Positions 34,620 through 54,189 of a stretch of DNA of 64,000 nt are shown here, one piece after another. Source of the DNA: Castor canadensis (taxonomy: Eukaryota; Chordata; Mammalia; Rodentia; Castoridae); assembly GCF_047511655.1 (NCBI RefSeq), contig NC_133389.1, positions 25,798,501 through 25,862,500 on the forward strand, read 5' to 3'. The notes below the pieces were generated by a model that saw only the letters and a program-made list of their open reading frames with translations, ran no database searches and was not told the origin of the DNA. A program made the translations under genes and the position numbers. The stretch's first letter is position 1; each line of letters opens with the position of its first letter.

Positions 34620-35060
34620 TTTTTTGTTTTTTCTTTTTGAGAAAGGGTCTTGCTATATAGCCCAGGCTGGCCTGGAACTCTCAATATCCTTACTTCAGCT
34701 CCCTGAGTGCTTGGATTACAGACGTATACCACTGTGCTCAGCTTTATTGATTGAGATAGGAGTCTAACTAACTGTTTGCCTCAGCTGGCCTTGAAACTTG
34801 ATCCTCCTGGTCTCCACCATCCAAGTAGCTAGGAATACAGGCATGAGCCACCACACCTGGCTTTGAACTCAGGACCTTGCACTTTTCAAACAAGTACTCT
34901 ACCATTTGAGCCACACCCCGGCCCTTTTGCTTTAGTTATTTTTCAGACAGGATCTGTGCAGACAGTTTTTGTGCAGGATGGGCCTTGGATCATGATCCTC
35001 CTACCTCCATTTCTGGAGTAGCTGGGATTATAGGCAAGTACCACCATGCCCTGTCCCTTA
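34620..35060 (-). mobile_element. Cluster of B1-like and composite SINEs, antisense
   Basis: Two successive antisense B1-like units (about 34625-34745 and 34746-34860) are followed by a tRNA/B1-like composite (34861-35058) with tttgaactcaggaccttgc and gagccacaccccggccc. Confidence 0.85.
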
Positions 35061-35137
35061 AGGAAACTTTTGTCTTAAGAATAGCATCCTTTAAAAGTGC
35101 ACAGATCATCATTGTACAGCTTAATGGTTTTTGGGTT

Positions 35138-35238
35138 TTTTTGGTGATTGTTTTTGGTGGTGGTGGGGATTTTGGGGTGCAGGGTCTCCTGCATGCTAAG
35201 CTCTTGCTCTACCACTGAGCTACATCTCCACCCCTCAT
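35138..35238 (-). mobile_element. ID-type SINE, antisense
   Basis: gggtctcctgcatgctaagc and ctaccactgagctacatctc. Confidence 0.8.
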
Positions 35239-35264
35239 AGTGATTTTAATTTTACTTTCACAGT

Positions 35265-35625
35265 TACCTTAATCTGTTTCTGTTGCTAATAATATAATGC
35301 CATGGACTGGGAACATTACAAAAAACGGAGGCTTATTTTGGCTCATGATTCTGGTCCAAACTGGAGGGCCATATCAGGTGATGGCTTTCTTGCTGGCAGA
35401 GACCTGATGTGTTTCAGGACATCCCTTGGTAAGAGAGAGAGAGCATGATAGAAACTCAGCCAAATTGGCCTTTTAGAGCCGATCCATTCTGAGATGCCCC
35501 ATACCCTTGAATCCTTTAACTGCACAAATAGATGAATCCTTTCATGAGGTCAGAGCCCCAGTCCATCCTATGCTCTCTGCAAAGACACCAACATACTCCT
35601 CTCTCACCCCTTGGCCCAGTTCCTC
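35265..35625 (-). mobile_element. MaLR-type LTR, antisense
   Basis: taatctgtttctgttgctaa, gaggcttattttggctcatg and atcctttcatgaggtcagag are antisense LTR landmarks. Confidence 0.6.
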
Positions 35626-35749
35626 TTGTGACTTCCAGGGTCTCTCCTGATGCATGGCCACAGCGTCATGGAGCATACCAGTCCTGGGGCTAATTCCCAG
35701 GGAAGAAGTTTCCATACAGCAGCACATATAGCATCACCAGGCCCCTTGT

Positions 35750-35850
35750 ACAAAAAAGTGCAGTGTTCAGGTCCAGCACTCCCTGAGATTTGAGATTCTG
35801 ATCTAGTAATTCTGGGGTAGGCCTAGAGTTTATAACATATACCCAGGAAT
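35750..35850. mobile_element. MER5-like hAT relic
   Basis: gagattctgatctagtaatt followed by ctggggtaggcctagag resembles the MER5 core. Confidence 0.55.
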
Positions 35851-36377
35851 GTTGACACAGGACCCCTCCAAACAAACAAAAATAAAAAAGAGGGGAGGAC
35901 ATAAAAGAAGACTGGGCTGGCTGCTGGAAGCTGGGGAAGCCCCCTCGCTGGTTAAATCCCCAAGCTGTTCTGCTAATCTTGTAAGAGAAGTCAAGAATAG
36001 AAAACAAGGGAGCAGATTGTTTTTCTCCCCAGTAGAGAGCAGCTCCAGGCAGAGTTCTTTCTGCCTTGGAACACAGACGCCAGCTGTTTTACAATGAGGC
36101 CTGTGCCCTCCTTGGTGAGGCACCCCCAGCCAGGGGGATGTGTGCTTCTTTTAAACTACAGGTACCATTGTCAGGCATCTGTCACTCTGATCCAGAGTAT
36201 TCTACTGAGTGGTGGCAGGTTCCATTGAAACATAAGGCTATGTGAAGAAAAGCCCTGGAAAGGAACAACCAAACATTGTTTGTTTTATTTTTTGCCTCAG
36301 TATGAATCTGTAATCTATTTTTTCTGGAGGCTTATTTTGTGATACTATGATCTTGTGATACTATGGTCTCTTTCTCC

Positions 36378-36550
36378 TAAGGCAATGATTCTGAACCGCA
36401 TCTTCGTTCACCCAGAAGTTTGTCAGAAATACAAATTATTAGGCTCCCTGCTCCAGGTGCATGGAGTCAGAACGGGAATGTGTATTTCGCCACGTGTGGC
36501 AGGTGATTCTGGTGAACATCCAGGTGTGAGAACTGCTGGATTCATGACAA
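36378..36550 (+). mobile_element. MER5A-like hAT nonautonomous transposon
   Basis: gattctgaaccgcatcttcg, tacaaattattaggctccct and aggtgattctggtgaacatc, ending with gagaactgctgga. Confidence 0.7.
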
Positions 36551-36914
36551 CATTTATATGAGTGCCTCTAGTTTAACAAAGAGAACCTCAGTTCAGTCAG
36601 GTCACAGATGAGAAGAGCAACTTACAAATGTTGGGGAGTAATTTTCTGGGTTTTTATTTGGGTCCCTGTCTCAGCTGTCTGTTGGCCAGAGATGAGGGGG
36701 AAATGGAGACTGGAGGTTAGGGGCTGAAAAGGGTGTTTTCATCTACCTCTCCAATGTCATCATGAGTAAAGTTACCTGGGGGTCAAAGATGGCAGTGAAA
36801 TCAAGTCCTCACCTATCTCCAGGTATGACAGAGGCAAATGGTCCAAAGTGTGGCTGTTCAAGGGCTGCATTCTATTAGGTTGGAGCACATGACAGTTTGT
36901 CTAGAACTTTCTTC

Positions 36915-37020
36915 CCTTCCTTCCTTCCTTTCTTTTTTCTTGGCAGCACTTGAGTTTGAACTCAGGGCCTCATGCTTGCTAGCCAGGCACTCTACCACTT
37001 GAGCCACTCCAGTAGCCCTG
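36915..37020 (-). mobile_element. tRNA-derived SINE, antisense
   Basis: TTCC-rich lead, then tttgaactcagggcctcatg and taccacttgagccactccag. Confidence 0.88.
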
Positions 37021-37114
37021 TCCAGGACTTTCTTAAGTTTAGTTTTGAAAGTCACAGAAAACCCCTTAGCCCCAGACAAACCAAGGTAGCTCCTGGTCAT
37101 TGGTCACTAGTCAC

Positions 37115-37275
37115 CCTAGATCAGTGACTGCCCATTGGATTGCTTGATGAGCTTTACAAATTGTTGATGCCTATACTATCTCCAGCGATGATGACAGCCT
37201 TGATCTGGGAAGGCCAGGGCACTGGGTATTTAAAGGTTCTGTAGGTGATTCTGATGCATCCAGGGATGAGAACAA
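37115..37275 (+). mobile_element. MER5/hAT-like relic
   Basis: attgcttgatgagctttaca and taggtgattctgatgcatcc fit the MER5/Charlie-type layout. Confidence 0.55.
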
Positions 37276-37317
37276 CTGCAACCGTTTGCCTGTTTCTCCT
37301 ATTAAAAAAAAATAAAA

Positions 37318-37400
37318 CTGGACTGGAGTCTTGGCTCAAGTAGTAGAGCACTCATCTCACAAGCACAAACCCCAGTACTGCCAAAAACAAACAAACAATC
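37318..37400 (+). mobile_element. tRNA-derived SINE
   Basis: ggctcaagtagtagagcact, then a short deletion before caaaccccagtactgcc, and an A-rich tail. Confidence 0.8.
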
Positions 37401-37817
37401 CACAAGATGATCCCCAAAGTCAATGATTCTAATGAAGTTGGGTCCCTACCTCATACCATCTACAAAAATTAGCTCAAAATGGATCTGCTACATAAATAGA
37501 AAAGCTAAAATGACAAAACACTTAAAACAGGGGTAAGTGTTCATGACCAGGAATCTGAATTTTATTCTTGAGTGATACAAAGAAATCTGCATAATGCAAT
37601 GGAGAACTAGAGGGCAGACCCCCACAAGCCCCAAGCTGCTACTCTTCTTGGGCTGCCTCGAATTGCTATTGAACTTTTGATGTGTCTCTCCTATCTCCTT
37701 ACCAAGGGAAAGGATCATGAAAACAGGGCCCAGGATGGTTGCCTCTTTACATTCTTACATTGTTGCATGTTTGTCAGTGTGGAGGATTTGGATAGGTGTT
37801 TGCAGCTCATATGATGA

Positions 37818-44968
<7,151 letters not shown>

Positions 44969-45580
44969 GCACAGAGAGGCAGGAAAATGGCCCCACATGA
45001 GTGCCCTGCAGGGACAGCGTGTTCCCCTGTTTTGTCTCATTGGATGTCTCTTCTGCTTGCCTCTTGTGATTGTAATAGCAAAGAGGATGTCAGGAAGACA
45101 ACTGAGGGAAAAAATAATACAGTGGAACAGTATGCCTCTACCCAAAGTAAAGTTCTAAATTGCTCTTACACATCTCATTCTCTCTCAACACAAATTTGAT
45201 GAGAAGGTACACTTTCTTAAAAATCATTTAAAATACACGTAGGCTTGATGCTCATTTCTTAGCTACTTTCTTCATAACTACATTTCTGTCAATTATCTTA
45301 TATTTCTAATATTTAAATGCTTAGCTTAGGAGAATCATTGTAACTTCAGGGTTTTTAAAAAATGTATCTGTTATTAATATTTTTCGATTTCCTATTGATA
45401 CCTTTCCTTGCCAAGAGTTATTTAAAGTTGGTCAAGATACCGAGAAGATGGCTTGCTGGGATATTTTTAGTAGTTTCTCATGATCTTAAAAGACTATTGC
45501 CTTCAAGCTCATCTTTAAAAGAACTAACAATGACAAAAGAAGCATGTGTTAAAAATCCTTAGGCTGATGATAACTCATGA

Positions 45581-45586
45581 AATAAA
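45581..45586 (+). terminator. Candidate distal MRO poly(A) signal
   Basis: First AATAAA after the stop codon, about 610 bases downstream, followed by T-rich sequence. It would give a 3' UTR of roughly 630 bases. Confidence 0.5.
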
Positions 45587-45599
45587 AATAATAAGTAAT

Positions 45600-45772
45600 A
45601 TTTATTGCGTCTTTACAATTTATTGGGCACCATCTACAAACCTTTTGCAAGTATTATTAATACTCACAACAACCCAATGAGATAGGCTTTTATTTTATAG
45701 GTGAAAAAACTAAGGGCAAATTAAGTAACTTGCTTAAGATAAATGATAGAGCCAAAATTCAAATCCATATGG
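45600..45772 (-). mobile_element. MIR SINE relic, antisense
   Basis: tattaatactcacaacaacc, tttattttataggtgaaaaa and agtaacttgcttaagata. Confidence 0.7.
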
Positions 45773-46085
45773 AGCCAGACCTGCAATCCCAGCATCTTAG
45801 GAGGCAGAGATAGGAAGATCACAGTTTGAGGCCAGCCTGGGCAAAAGTTAGCAAAAACCTATACCAAAAACAAGCTGGGCATGGTGTGTTTGCCTGTGGT
45901 CGTGGCTACTCAGCAGGCAGAGACAGGAAGATGTCGGTCTGAGGCCAGCCCAGGCAAAAGCTTAAGACCCTATCTGATAAACTAAGAGCAAAAGGGTGGG
46001 GGTGTGTGGCTCAAGTGGTAGAACAGGTACCTCGCAACTTGAGTTCAATCCTCGGTAACTCCCTTCACCACCACCCCTCAAAAAA
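45773..46085 (+). mobile_element. Composite SINE: two B1-like halves plus tRNA half
   Basis: agtttgaggccagcctgggc, then tctgaggccagcccaggcaa, then gtgtggctcaagtggtagaa and gagttcaatcctcggtaac. This sense copy displays the full three-part layout. Confidence 0.88.
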
Positions 46086-46365
46086 TCCATATAGTCTGAT
46101 TTTTGGAACCCATGCTCAATTATTCTTTATGGCATCATTGATGGATCAGGTTACAAATGCAAAGAACAAAACAAACCCTTCCTCTGCTTCTGCTCTTTTA
46201 TTAAACTCAATTAGCTTTTGCATGTATATGCCAAGTCTACATTTTTATTCATTTAAGTGAGCTAAGTATAGGTTTTCATCAATAATTTCTTGACTAACAT
46301 GCTCATGTTTTGGTGACCAATTCTAATTATCTGGGGGGGACACATCACTTTTACAAAAAGTTTCA

Positions 46366-46548
46366 GCCAGGTGTGGTGGAGCTTGCACCTGTAGTACCAG
46401 TTCCTTAGGAGACTGAGACAGAAGAATCATTTGAGCACACAAGTTTGAGACCAGCCTGGGCAACATAGGAGACTCTGTCTCAGAAAAAAACCAACAACAT
46501 CAAAAAGAAAAACAAAACCCAAACAAACAAACAAAAACTTAAAAAAAA
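46366..46548 (+). mobile_element. B1-like SINE with long A-rich tail
   Basis: gccaggtgtggtggagcttg and agaccagcctgggcaacata; tail of AAAC-type repeats to about 46548. Confidence 0.87.
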
Positions 46549-47645
46549 TTGCTTTCCCCCCTTCTTCCCACAAATCAGATCGTTTCCCAAGCTTCTCCTG
46601 CAGCAGTTCTGACACCCACACTGCACGTGGCACCTGGCCACGCCTGGAGTGCCTTGTTAGGTTTGGAAATAGAAAGGATTACAAAGAATGGAGAGTACAA
46701 GAGGATGGAAAACACCTCAGAGGGATCTGAAATGGCATTCTGGGAACCAGGAGCTCAAGTTTCTGTCCTTGCTGGGCTCCGCAGAAATGAGGGTGTTTAG
46801 GAGTGTCCTGGGAGAGACAGGACATGGAGATGGCAGAAAAGCGGCAGGTACAAGGCACCTATGGTGTTTCTTTCTTCCTCTTCTGAAGCTGGAGTGACAG
46901 CAAGAGCTCTTAGGAGTGACAGGTTTGGGAGTCGTGGGCCTTCTCCTTTCCTGGATGTTGGCCTGTTAAAACTGCTACAGGCTGGTTTAGAAGTTGATGC
47001 AACTCATGAGAAAAGACTGGATTTCACTGGCACTTGGCAAGGTGGGGCAGAGTGACGAGGGAGGGGTTACATGCCCTGAGGTAGAAAACTCTATGCAGTT
47101 AATGTGCCTTAGGTGATATTTGACTTTAAGATTCCGTGGTACCCTCTTGTCTTCACTCCTAATGAATCACTCTTGTTAGTCACACCTTTCTGCAGTCCCC
47201 TACCTCTGAATCTGGGTTCATTTTGTGACCTGCTTTACCCATTTGAGAGCGATGCAAGTGCCACTGTGCCAGTTCTCAAAACCCTGGAAAAAACTTCCTC
47301 TTTTGCACTTTGAGGGAAGCCAGCCACCACAGAAGTCAGATTACCAGGGACAAAGGAGGAAGTGTAAGATCACAATGGGGAGCAGGAAGGACCAAGATCA
47401 CGGCAAAGTCTGAGGTCTGGACCCATGATGCAAGCTGGCCGGTTCAGACTCTCTTCGGTCACTCAAGCTACTCCAGCTGATGCCACCTGGAAAAGAGACA
47501 GCTGTGTTTCACATTCATCCAAATTGCAGAACCGTGAACAAGTAATCAAATGATGGTTGTTTTAAGTCATTAATTTTTGGGTTAGTTTGTCACACAGCAA
47601 TAACAAACCAGTAGAGACTCCTTATAATTAATTTTGTCCAGTTTT
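46549..47645. other. Intergenic, nothing recognised
   Basis: Several overlapping short frames, none with a recognisable domain. Confidence 0.45.
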
Positions 47646-47735
47646 AATTTTTTTGGCGGTACTGCAGTTTGAATTCAGGGCCTCATGCTTGTGAGGCAGG
47701 AGCGCTACCACTCGAGCCACTCTGCTAGTCTTTAA
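47646..47735 (-). mobile_element. tRNA-derived SINE, antisense
   Basis: tttttttggcggtactgcag and taccactcgagccactctgc. Confidence 0.88.
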
Positions 47736-48129
47736 TTTATCTTTTTTTGCTATTAAATTTAAATTGTACTTCTAGAAGGTTATGTTATCATGGAATTGTA
47801 ATCATGCCTTGTTTTTTAATTTTTTTATTTTACCATCACTATCATGAGGCCTAGCACATAGCAGACAATTAAGAAACATTTGATGAATGACTAAATGGTT
47901 CCAAATTGTAGAGGAAATAGAGTCCAACCCCTAGTCTGCCATTCTGGACTCTAGCTTTTTCTTCCATTACTCTCTGTTCTTTCTGCCCCTCCCCCCATGC
48001 ACATTCATAAGCGCACTGTATGTACCCTAATGCACACACACAATTTATGTGCCAAGGCATAGGTCAAATGCTAGGTCTCCTCAGTCAGGAAAGAGCTCAA
48101 ATCTCTGAATTCCCAGAAGATTCTAACAG

Positions 48130-48350
48130 TCTGGTGACTCACAGCTGTAATCCTAGCTACTCAGGAGGATTGAGGTTCAAAGGCAGCCGAAAGGAAATAG
48201 TTCACAAGCCCCTATCTGGAAAATACCCAACACAGAAAAGGGTTGGTGGAGTGACTCATGACAGAGCACCTACCTAGCAAGCGTGAGACCTTGAGTTCAA
48301 ACCACAGTACTGCCAAAACCAAAAACCAAAACAACAGCACCAAAAAACCC
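48130..48350 (+). mobile_element. Composite B1-like/tRNA SINE
   Basis: ctgtaatcctagctactcag, then ggtggagtgactcatgacag and tgagttcaaaccacagtac. Confidence 0.87.
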
Positions 48351-49065
48351 CTCCATATTAGCTACAGAGCAGTTGAATAAAAGAAGGAAAAAGAAATGTT
48401 CAAATGCTGCCATGCTAAGCGCTCAGGGTAGAGCTATGCATAAAACCCAGTCCCTGCTTTCAGGGGAGAGACAGGTCTTGTGAGACAAATCTTTCTTAAA
48501 GGTATGGGAGAAAGAAGAGACAGGGAGGATGAAAATCTAACAGCCACACACGATTGCTCTGGCAATCAGTGTGAACAGAAGACTATGGAATTCTGGTCAA
48601 TAGAGTAATTAATTGGGGAAATGCTTCACACATTAATAAAAACAGTGACGTGTGTTTTAGAAAAAAATGACAGCTATTCAGGGTAGTGAGCAATTAGTGA
48701 TAGAAGATACACATTTATGCTTTACTGAAGTTTCCAAGTTTTCTGTAATGAAAAGGGTTTGAAAACATAAAACACATGCAAAAAATGCCTTTTTAAAGTA
48801 AAAAAATGCCAGTTCATGCAATTGATGTGCTTTGGAATGCTCAGGATGGCTACTGGCCACTTTCTATAGTATTTATTGACCTTTTGTGACAATTTGTTTT
48901 AACCTGTTCATCAAAATAGCTTGTGGATGACATAGCTTGTTGATGACAAATACAATGGCTTGTCGTTGACTATCACTTTATTTATGTTATGTTACTGGAT
49001 TTGCATATTTCAGTCTGGTCATAGTAGACTTTTGTTCCTGTATTTACATGTTAAATGTTCTTAGA
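48351..49065. other. Intergenic, nothing recognised
   Basis: AT-rich; no supported feature. Confidence 0.45.
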
Positions 49066-49067
49066 AG

Positions 49068-49140
49068 AAACTTGACCTTGAACTCAGATCTTTCTGCCTC
49101 TGCCCTCCTGAATACTGGCATGCACCACTATGCCCAGCAG
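49068..49140 (-). mobile_element. B1-like SINE fragment, antisense
   Basis: cttgaccttgaactcagatc and actggcatgcaccactatgc. Confidence 0.7.
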
Positions 49141-49800
49141 GTTTTGGAATTTTAATAAAAATGATAAAATGAAAATAGCAAGTTGTTCTTTCCCACTGGG
49201 CCCTGGTTGGGGTGCCCTGAATGCTCAGAGCAGATGCAGTGCTTTCTTATGCTCTGGGGAAGCTTTGAATGGATTCTGTTCTTTCCAGCTGAATATTCCC
49301 AACACCTCCATTAATAATCCTGGGATATATATTCTAGGCAAGCCCTTGTTAATAATTTATATCCATCTTCTGTTTCTGGATGTGACAACTCTACTCCTGT
49401 TCTTTTCAAGCTAATGAATTTCCTATAGCAGCTGGCAAATGTTAACCAGCTAATGGTCCAAATGTCTCCCTGCAAGAAGAAAATGCTTTTCAGCAATGTA
49501 GATCAAGAGTTAAAATGCCATTTCTTAAGCCACACTGCCAGAGGCACATACCTCTGCCATGGCAAAAATGTGACGAAAGTCCAAAGCTTTCCAACAGGGC
49601 TGCCTGAGAGCATCAGCAGACAGACCCACCTGCTGGAAAAGGGAGAAGCTCAGCTGTCAAGAGTGACATCCTGCTTGCTGAAGGACACCAGCTTTGATGT
49701 GAAAGTCCTGGCTTTTCACTCTGATTTTATTACTAACTGGTTGACTTGAGCAAGTTGCAGAACTTCCCAAGACTTCAGTTTCTTCATTCATAAAGTGGGG
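49141..49800. other. Intergenic; weak MIR end
   Basis: About 49690-49800 has a MIR-like tract (cttgagcaagttgcagaac, cagtttcttcattcataaag). No gene. Confidence 0.45.
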
Positions 49801-49805
49801 ATGAA

Positions 49806-50106
49806 GCTGGGCTGGTGGATCATGTCTGTAATCCTAGTTACTTAGGAGGAAGAGATTGGGAGGATTTTGGTTCAAGGCCAGTCTGGACAAAAAGTTTGCA
49901 AGACTCCATTTCAACCCACAAAAATTGGGTTAACAGCATGCCCCTGACATCCCAGCTACATGGGAAGCATAAATAAGAGAATCCTGGTCCAGGAGTAAAA
50001 TAGGCAAGGCAAAAAGGGCTTGGCAGCATGGCTATGTGGTAGAGCACCTGCCTGGCAAGCACAAGGCCCTGAGTTCAAACCCCATCACTGCAAAAAAAAA
50101 AAAAAA
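49806..50106 (+). mobile_element. Composite B1-like/tRNA SINE
   Basis: tggatcatgtctgtaatcct, two B1-like segments, then the tRNA half (tggtagagcacctgcctggc, tgagttcaaaccccatcac) with a long A tail. Confidence 0.88.
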
Positions 50107-50146
50107 GGTGGGGGGGATGAAACCTACTACACAAGACTCTGTGATA

Positions 50147-50235
50147 GGGCTGGAGGAGTGGCTCAAGTGGTAGAGTGCCTGCCTAGCAAGTGTAAGGCCC
50201 TGAGTTCAAACCCCAGTGCCATAAAAAAAGACACT
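50147..50235 (+). mobile_element. tRNA-derived SINE, near-intact
   Basis: ggctggaggagtggctcaag, tagagtgcctgcctagcaag and gagttcaaaccccagtgcc. One of the cleanest copies in the window, with A- and B-box-like promoter segments. Confidence 0.93.
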
Positions 50236-51478
50236 GTGCCCATTAAATGAGGTAGTTGGTATAACCAATTGTGACATGTTACCCTAAAATGAAGTGTTCC
50301 TGTTTACACAGAAGCCACTTTACTGTTTAAGTTGATTTATCCAAGGGGAAGGGTGGAAAGAATGAAATAGAATGTTAACACAGACCCAATTTAAAAGCAA
50401 CAAATAATCAGCATTTTAAAAACCTTAAAAATATAGAAACAGTAAAATTAGGTATGATATATTGTTTTCCACAAAGATGCCTTCCAGATAACAAATGCCC
50501 CTCTTACATGTGAAATAGGATTCAGTTTCCAAATGAACATTGTATCTGTTTTGTACAACTTAATTACACTCAAGTCTTTTCACTGTGATAAGTCAACTAA
50601 CACTCAGAAATTGTGGAAAACCTGTCATTCCTCCTTTAGATGGCTTCAATAGTAAGGTCAAGCTTAACCCAAAAATGATTTATGACTCCATTAGGAATAA
50701 AGGAATATTTTAAAAGGTTTGGATTTGAGTATGGGAGGGAGATGGTTTATTTACTAGTTCTTCACAGACCTGAGAGAATAAAACTCAGGGATCTTCGATT
50801 TTTCTGACTGGCAAAAAAAAAATCTATGTAATATGCAGAGTGGTGGATTAAATTAATTAAAAGCTGGTGAGCTCACTTTACAACTTAAGTGAGCAAATTC
50901 AATTTCCTAAATACAAATTTTATGGCTTACAGGAACAAACACAATTTCCTGCATTAAACACACTTTCCTTGCTTAGATGGTTGCAGTATTTTATTTATGT
51001 CTTGCTTCCTCCTGTTAACTGTCAGTCAATGCACAGAGGACTTTTATTGCAATGGTAGTGGGATATGCTGAGTTAAATCTGTTTAATCTTAAGAGACCTT
51101 TGCCTCACCTGCATCTGTGTTTATACCTGGACCTGCCTATTGATGGACTTCCCTTTCACCTTTCCTAAGAAAAGTGATGGCTGGCCAAGCATTTTGGATT
51201 TTACAAGGCTTTTTATTAAGTGCAGTTTAGACTTGCATGCCAATAAAGAAGGTCTGCCTGAGAAATCAATAATGGTTTCCCCAATATTGAATCAAGACTG
51301 TCCCCAACAGGCTGTGGGACTTCACTCTTCAGACTGTTGTAAAGTGGGGAGGAAACTAAGGGGACAGGGTGCGTCACCCTCTCTCTTAAGGGCCATCCAA
51401 ATTGTGTTCTTTGTGCTTCTAAGTGTCTTCAGAGCTGGAGCCTGTGCCCATGGTGTGGTGAAGGCAGAGACTGACTTT
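50236..51478. other. Intergenic, nothing recognised
   Basis: AT-rich 50236-51100. A 118-codon frame at 51140-51496 (+) runs into a SINE and has no recognised domain. Confidence 0.45.
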
Positions 51479-51479
51479 G

Positions 51480-51552
51480 ATGGCACTGGATTTTGAACTC
51501 AGGGCTTCACGCTTCTAGGCAGGTGCTCTTACCTGCCACTCCACCAAACCTT
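51480..51552 (-). mobile_element. tRNA-derived SINE, antisense, decayed
   Basis: ggattttgaactcagggctt and ttacctgccactccaccaaa. Confidence 0.75.
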
Positions 51553-51604
51553 CATGGTGATCTCTTAACTAAGGGAAGCAATCATGAAAAATAAGTAAGT
51601 GACA

Positions 51605-51675
51605 GGATAGGGATGTAGCTCAGTGGCACAGTGCTTGCCTCGCAGATGCTAGGCTATGGGCTCCATCCCCTTTGT
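51605..51675 (+). mobile_element. ID-type SINE, truncated
   Basis: gggatgtagctcagtggcac and gggctccatccccttt. Confidence 0.75.
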
Positions 51676-51805
51676 CTGAAGCTTTAGACCGTGTATCCAG
51701 GCGATGAGTCGCTAGTATGGGGAGCTCCTGCCTGGAGAACATAGTGGCTGCAGTCCATTTGAACCTGCTCTTCTTGACCTGCCCTTGTCAAGAATAATAA
51801 TTCTA

Positions 51806-52010
51806 GGCTGGGATTAGTGGCACACACCTATAGTCTCAGCAATTGGGGAGGCAGAGTTAAGAGGATATGGTCAGAGGCCAGCCTGGGCCTATCTGAAAAA
51901 CAAACTAAAAGCAAAAGGACTGGGGGTGTGGCTCAAGTGGGAGAGCATCTGTCTAGCAAGGGTAAGGCCCTGAGTTCAACTCCTACTATACCCCTCCCCA
52001 CAAAAAGAAA
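51806..52010 (+). mobile_element. Composite B1-like/tRNA SINE
   Basis: ggtcagaggccagcctgggc, then gggtgtggctcaagtgggag and ctgagttcaactcctacta. Confidence 0.88.
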
Positions 52011-52175
52011 TGAGTAATTACACATTCTTTCTGGTCCAGAGAGGTAGTTGTTGGATCATTACATGTGAGCAGCAATTGTGTGGTGCCCTTTATCCCTGGC
52101 CTCTAGCATGTGCTGTCCATGTGAGAGCCACCAGTCACGGGTAACATTAAGTTCTTTAAATATGGCAGTTCTAGA

Positions 52176-52265
52176 TGGGCTGGGGCCGCGGGCGCAGCTC
52201 AGTGGTAGAGCAAGTGCTTAGCATGTGTGAGGTCCTGGGTTCGATCCCCAGCATCATCCCAAAAG
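52176..52265 (+). mobile_element. ID-type SINE, near-consensus
   Basis: gcgcagctcagtggtagagc and gggttcgatccccagcatc. CpG sites and B-box are retained, suggesting a younger copy. Confidence 0.92.
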
Positions 52266-52407
52266 TGCTATAGGACCATAAAATGCACACTGAAGCGGGG
52301 GTGGGGGGGGTGGTGTTCCTGAGCCATGGAGCTTTCAGTGCTGAACTGGGACAAGGCCAATGGCAGAGCTGGAGCTAGAAGTCAAATAGCTGTTGAATAA
52401 TGTGGGA

Positions 52408-52510
52408 GCTTGCTGGTGGAGTGGCTCAAGTGGTACAGCACCTGCTTTGCAAACATGAGGCCCCAAGTTCAAACCCCAGTCCCACAAAAAACAAACAAAC
52501 AAAAAAACCA
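52408..52510 (+). mobile_element. tRNA-derived SINE
   Basis: ggtggagtggctcaagtggt and aagttcaaaccccagtccc with an AAAC-rich tail. Confidence 0.92.
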
Positions 52511-53194
52511 AAGCACCAATAACGTGGGTGCACGCAGAGGGGAGAAGGTGGAGTCGTGCAAGGCCCTTCTCCTGTCCCAGCCTCCCCTGGGGCAGCAGCC
52601 TGCTCCAGACAGACCTGACTGAGGGCCTGCTGGCCAGTGTTATAGGTGGAGCATTTGTTCTCCTGCCTCTCTGTCTTCAAAGGCTCTGTGTGTAGAGCCC
52701 ACTGAGCAGGTGCAGAAGGTGGTAAGGCCCCATCAGGGCTTTCAGATCCATCAGGGCTTTCCACAGCCCTCCCACACCACCCAAGACACAAAACAAACTG
52801 TCCACTCCTGGAACTCCTTCCCTAAAAGGAACCATTCTAGAACCTCTCCTTGTGTGTGCGGCCAGCTATCTATCTCTTTCCCCTTTCCCTTCCCCTTCCC
52901 CTTCACTGGCACCTTAGCCCCCGAGCCCCTCCAGGCCAGAGCTGTACACACAGCAGGGGCAGCTGTCCTAGCCAGCTTCCACTCCACTAGCTCTAGCGGA
53001 TGGGACCCGCCTTAGAAGGAGAGGCAAATCTGCTCAGTGACCAGAAGAGGGCAGCAGCATCCTCGCCTTTCACCTAAGAGCCGTTCTTCCGTCCTGACTG
53101 GTTTAGGATTTTCGGGCCACACTTAGAATTCTCATTGCTTTTCCCAGCAAAGGCATGACATGTCTTCCATTCACATCTCTGGTATGACTAGTCT
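52511..53194. other. Intergenic, GC-richer; TTCCCC low complexity
   Basis: A pyrimidine tract of TTCCCC-like units lies at about 52876-52906. No gene is supported. Confidence 0.5.
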
Positions 53195-53250
53195 CCCTGG
53201 TGGAATGGCTCAAGTGGCAGAGTGCCGGCCTAACACGCACAGTCTCTAGC
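53195..53250 (+). mobile_element. Truncated tRNA-derived SINE
   Basis: ggaatggctcaagtggcaga, then loss of the B-box half. Confidence 0.7.
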
Positions 53251-54189
53251 CTTTAAATAAGTACTTGATGAAGTGTTTTGAGATGCTTTACTGCTTATCA
53301 CCTAAGGGGCACCCTGCCCTATCATAGGGGAGTAAGACCCTGACTTCTCGTAGCTTTGGCTGCAGGTGCATCTCTGGGTTGTTGAGCTGCACTGTTCAGC
53401 TTGTCATCTTTGGCCTGGGATGCTCCGAGGGAAGCACCAACCCTGTTTTCCCCTTCACTACCATACATTCTGTGACCAGTCCTTTCCCTTTGTGTGTGGA
53501 TGTTTTGAGGGATGGTGGTAAAATTCATAAAGGATAAAGTTAATCACTTTAGCTATTTTTAAAGTGGACATTTTAGTGGCATTTAATATATTCAGAATAT
53601 TGTGCAAACATCACCACTACCTATTTCCCAAAAGGAAATTCTATACCCTTTAATCAGTCATTCCCCATTTCCTTTCCCCCTAGTTCCTGGCAACTACAAA
53701 TTGGCTTTCTGTCTCTTGGATTCTCTTATCCTGGATATTTCATATGAATGGAAGCTACAATATACAGTCTTTTGTGTCTGGCTTCTTCACTGAACATAAT
53801 GTTTTCAAGGCTGATCCACATTGTGGCATGTACTCCATTCCTTTTTAATGGCTGTATAATATCACATTGCACAGAATTAAAACATTTTGTTTATTCAGTC
53901 ATCTGTTGGTAGATATTTACTTTGTTTTCACCTTGGGTTCTTATGAATATGCTGCTATGAACACTGGTGTATGAGAGTTTATTTGATTTCCTGCTTTCAA
54001 GCCTTTGGGTATAGATCTAGGAGTTGAATTACTAGGTCATTTGGTAATTCTATGTTTTACTTTTTAAGGAACCCGAACTGGCTTCCACAGTGGCTATACC
54101 ATTTTACATTTCTCCAGCAATGCACAAACATTACAACTTCTCCACAGCCTCACCAACATTTTTTTTTCCACTTTTAAAAAGTGTTCTGT

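Noticed and set aside
50147..50235. tRNA-like A and B box segments that could suggest a tRNA gene
   Set aside because: It is one of many SINE copies with an A-rich tail; no proper tRNA fold with anticodon arm was identified.
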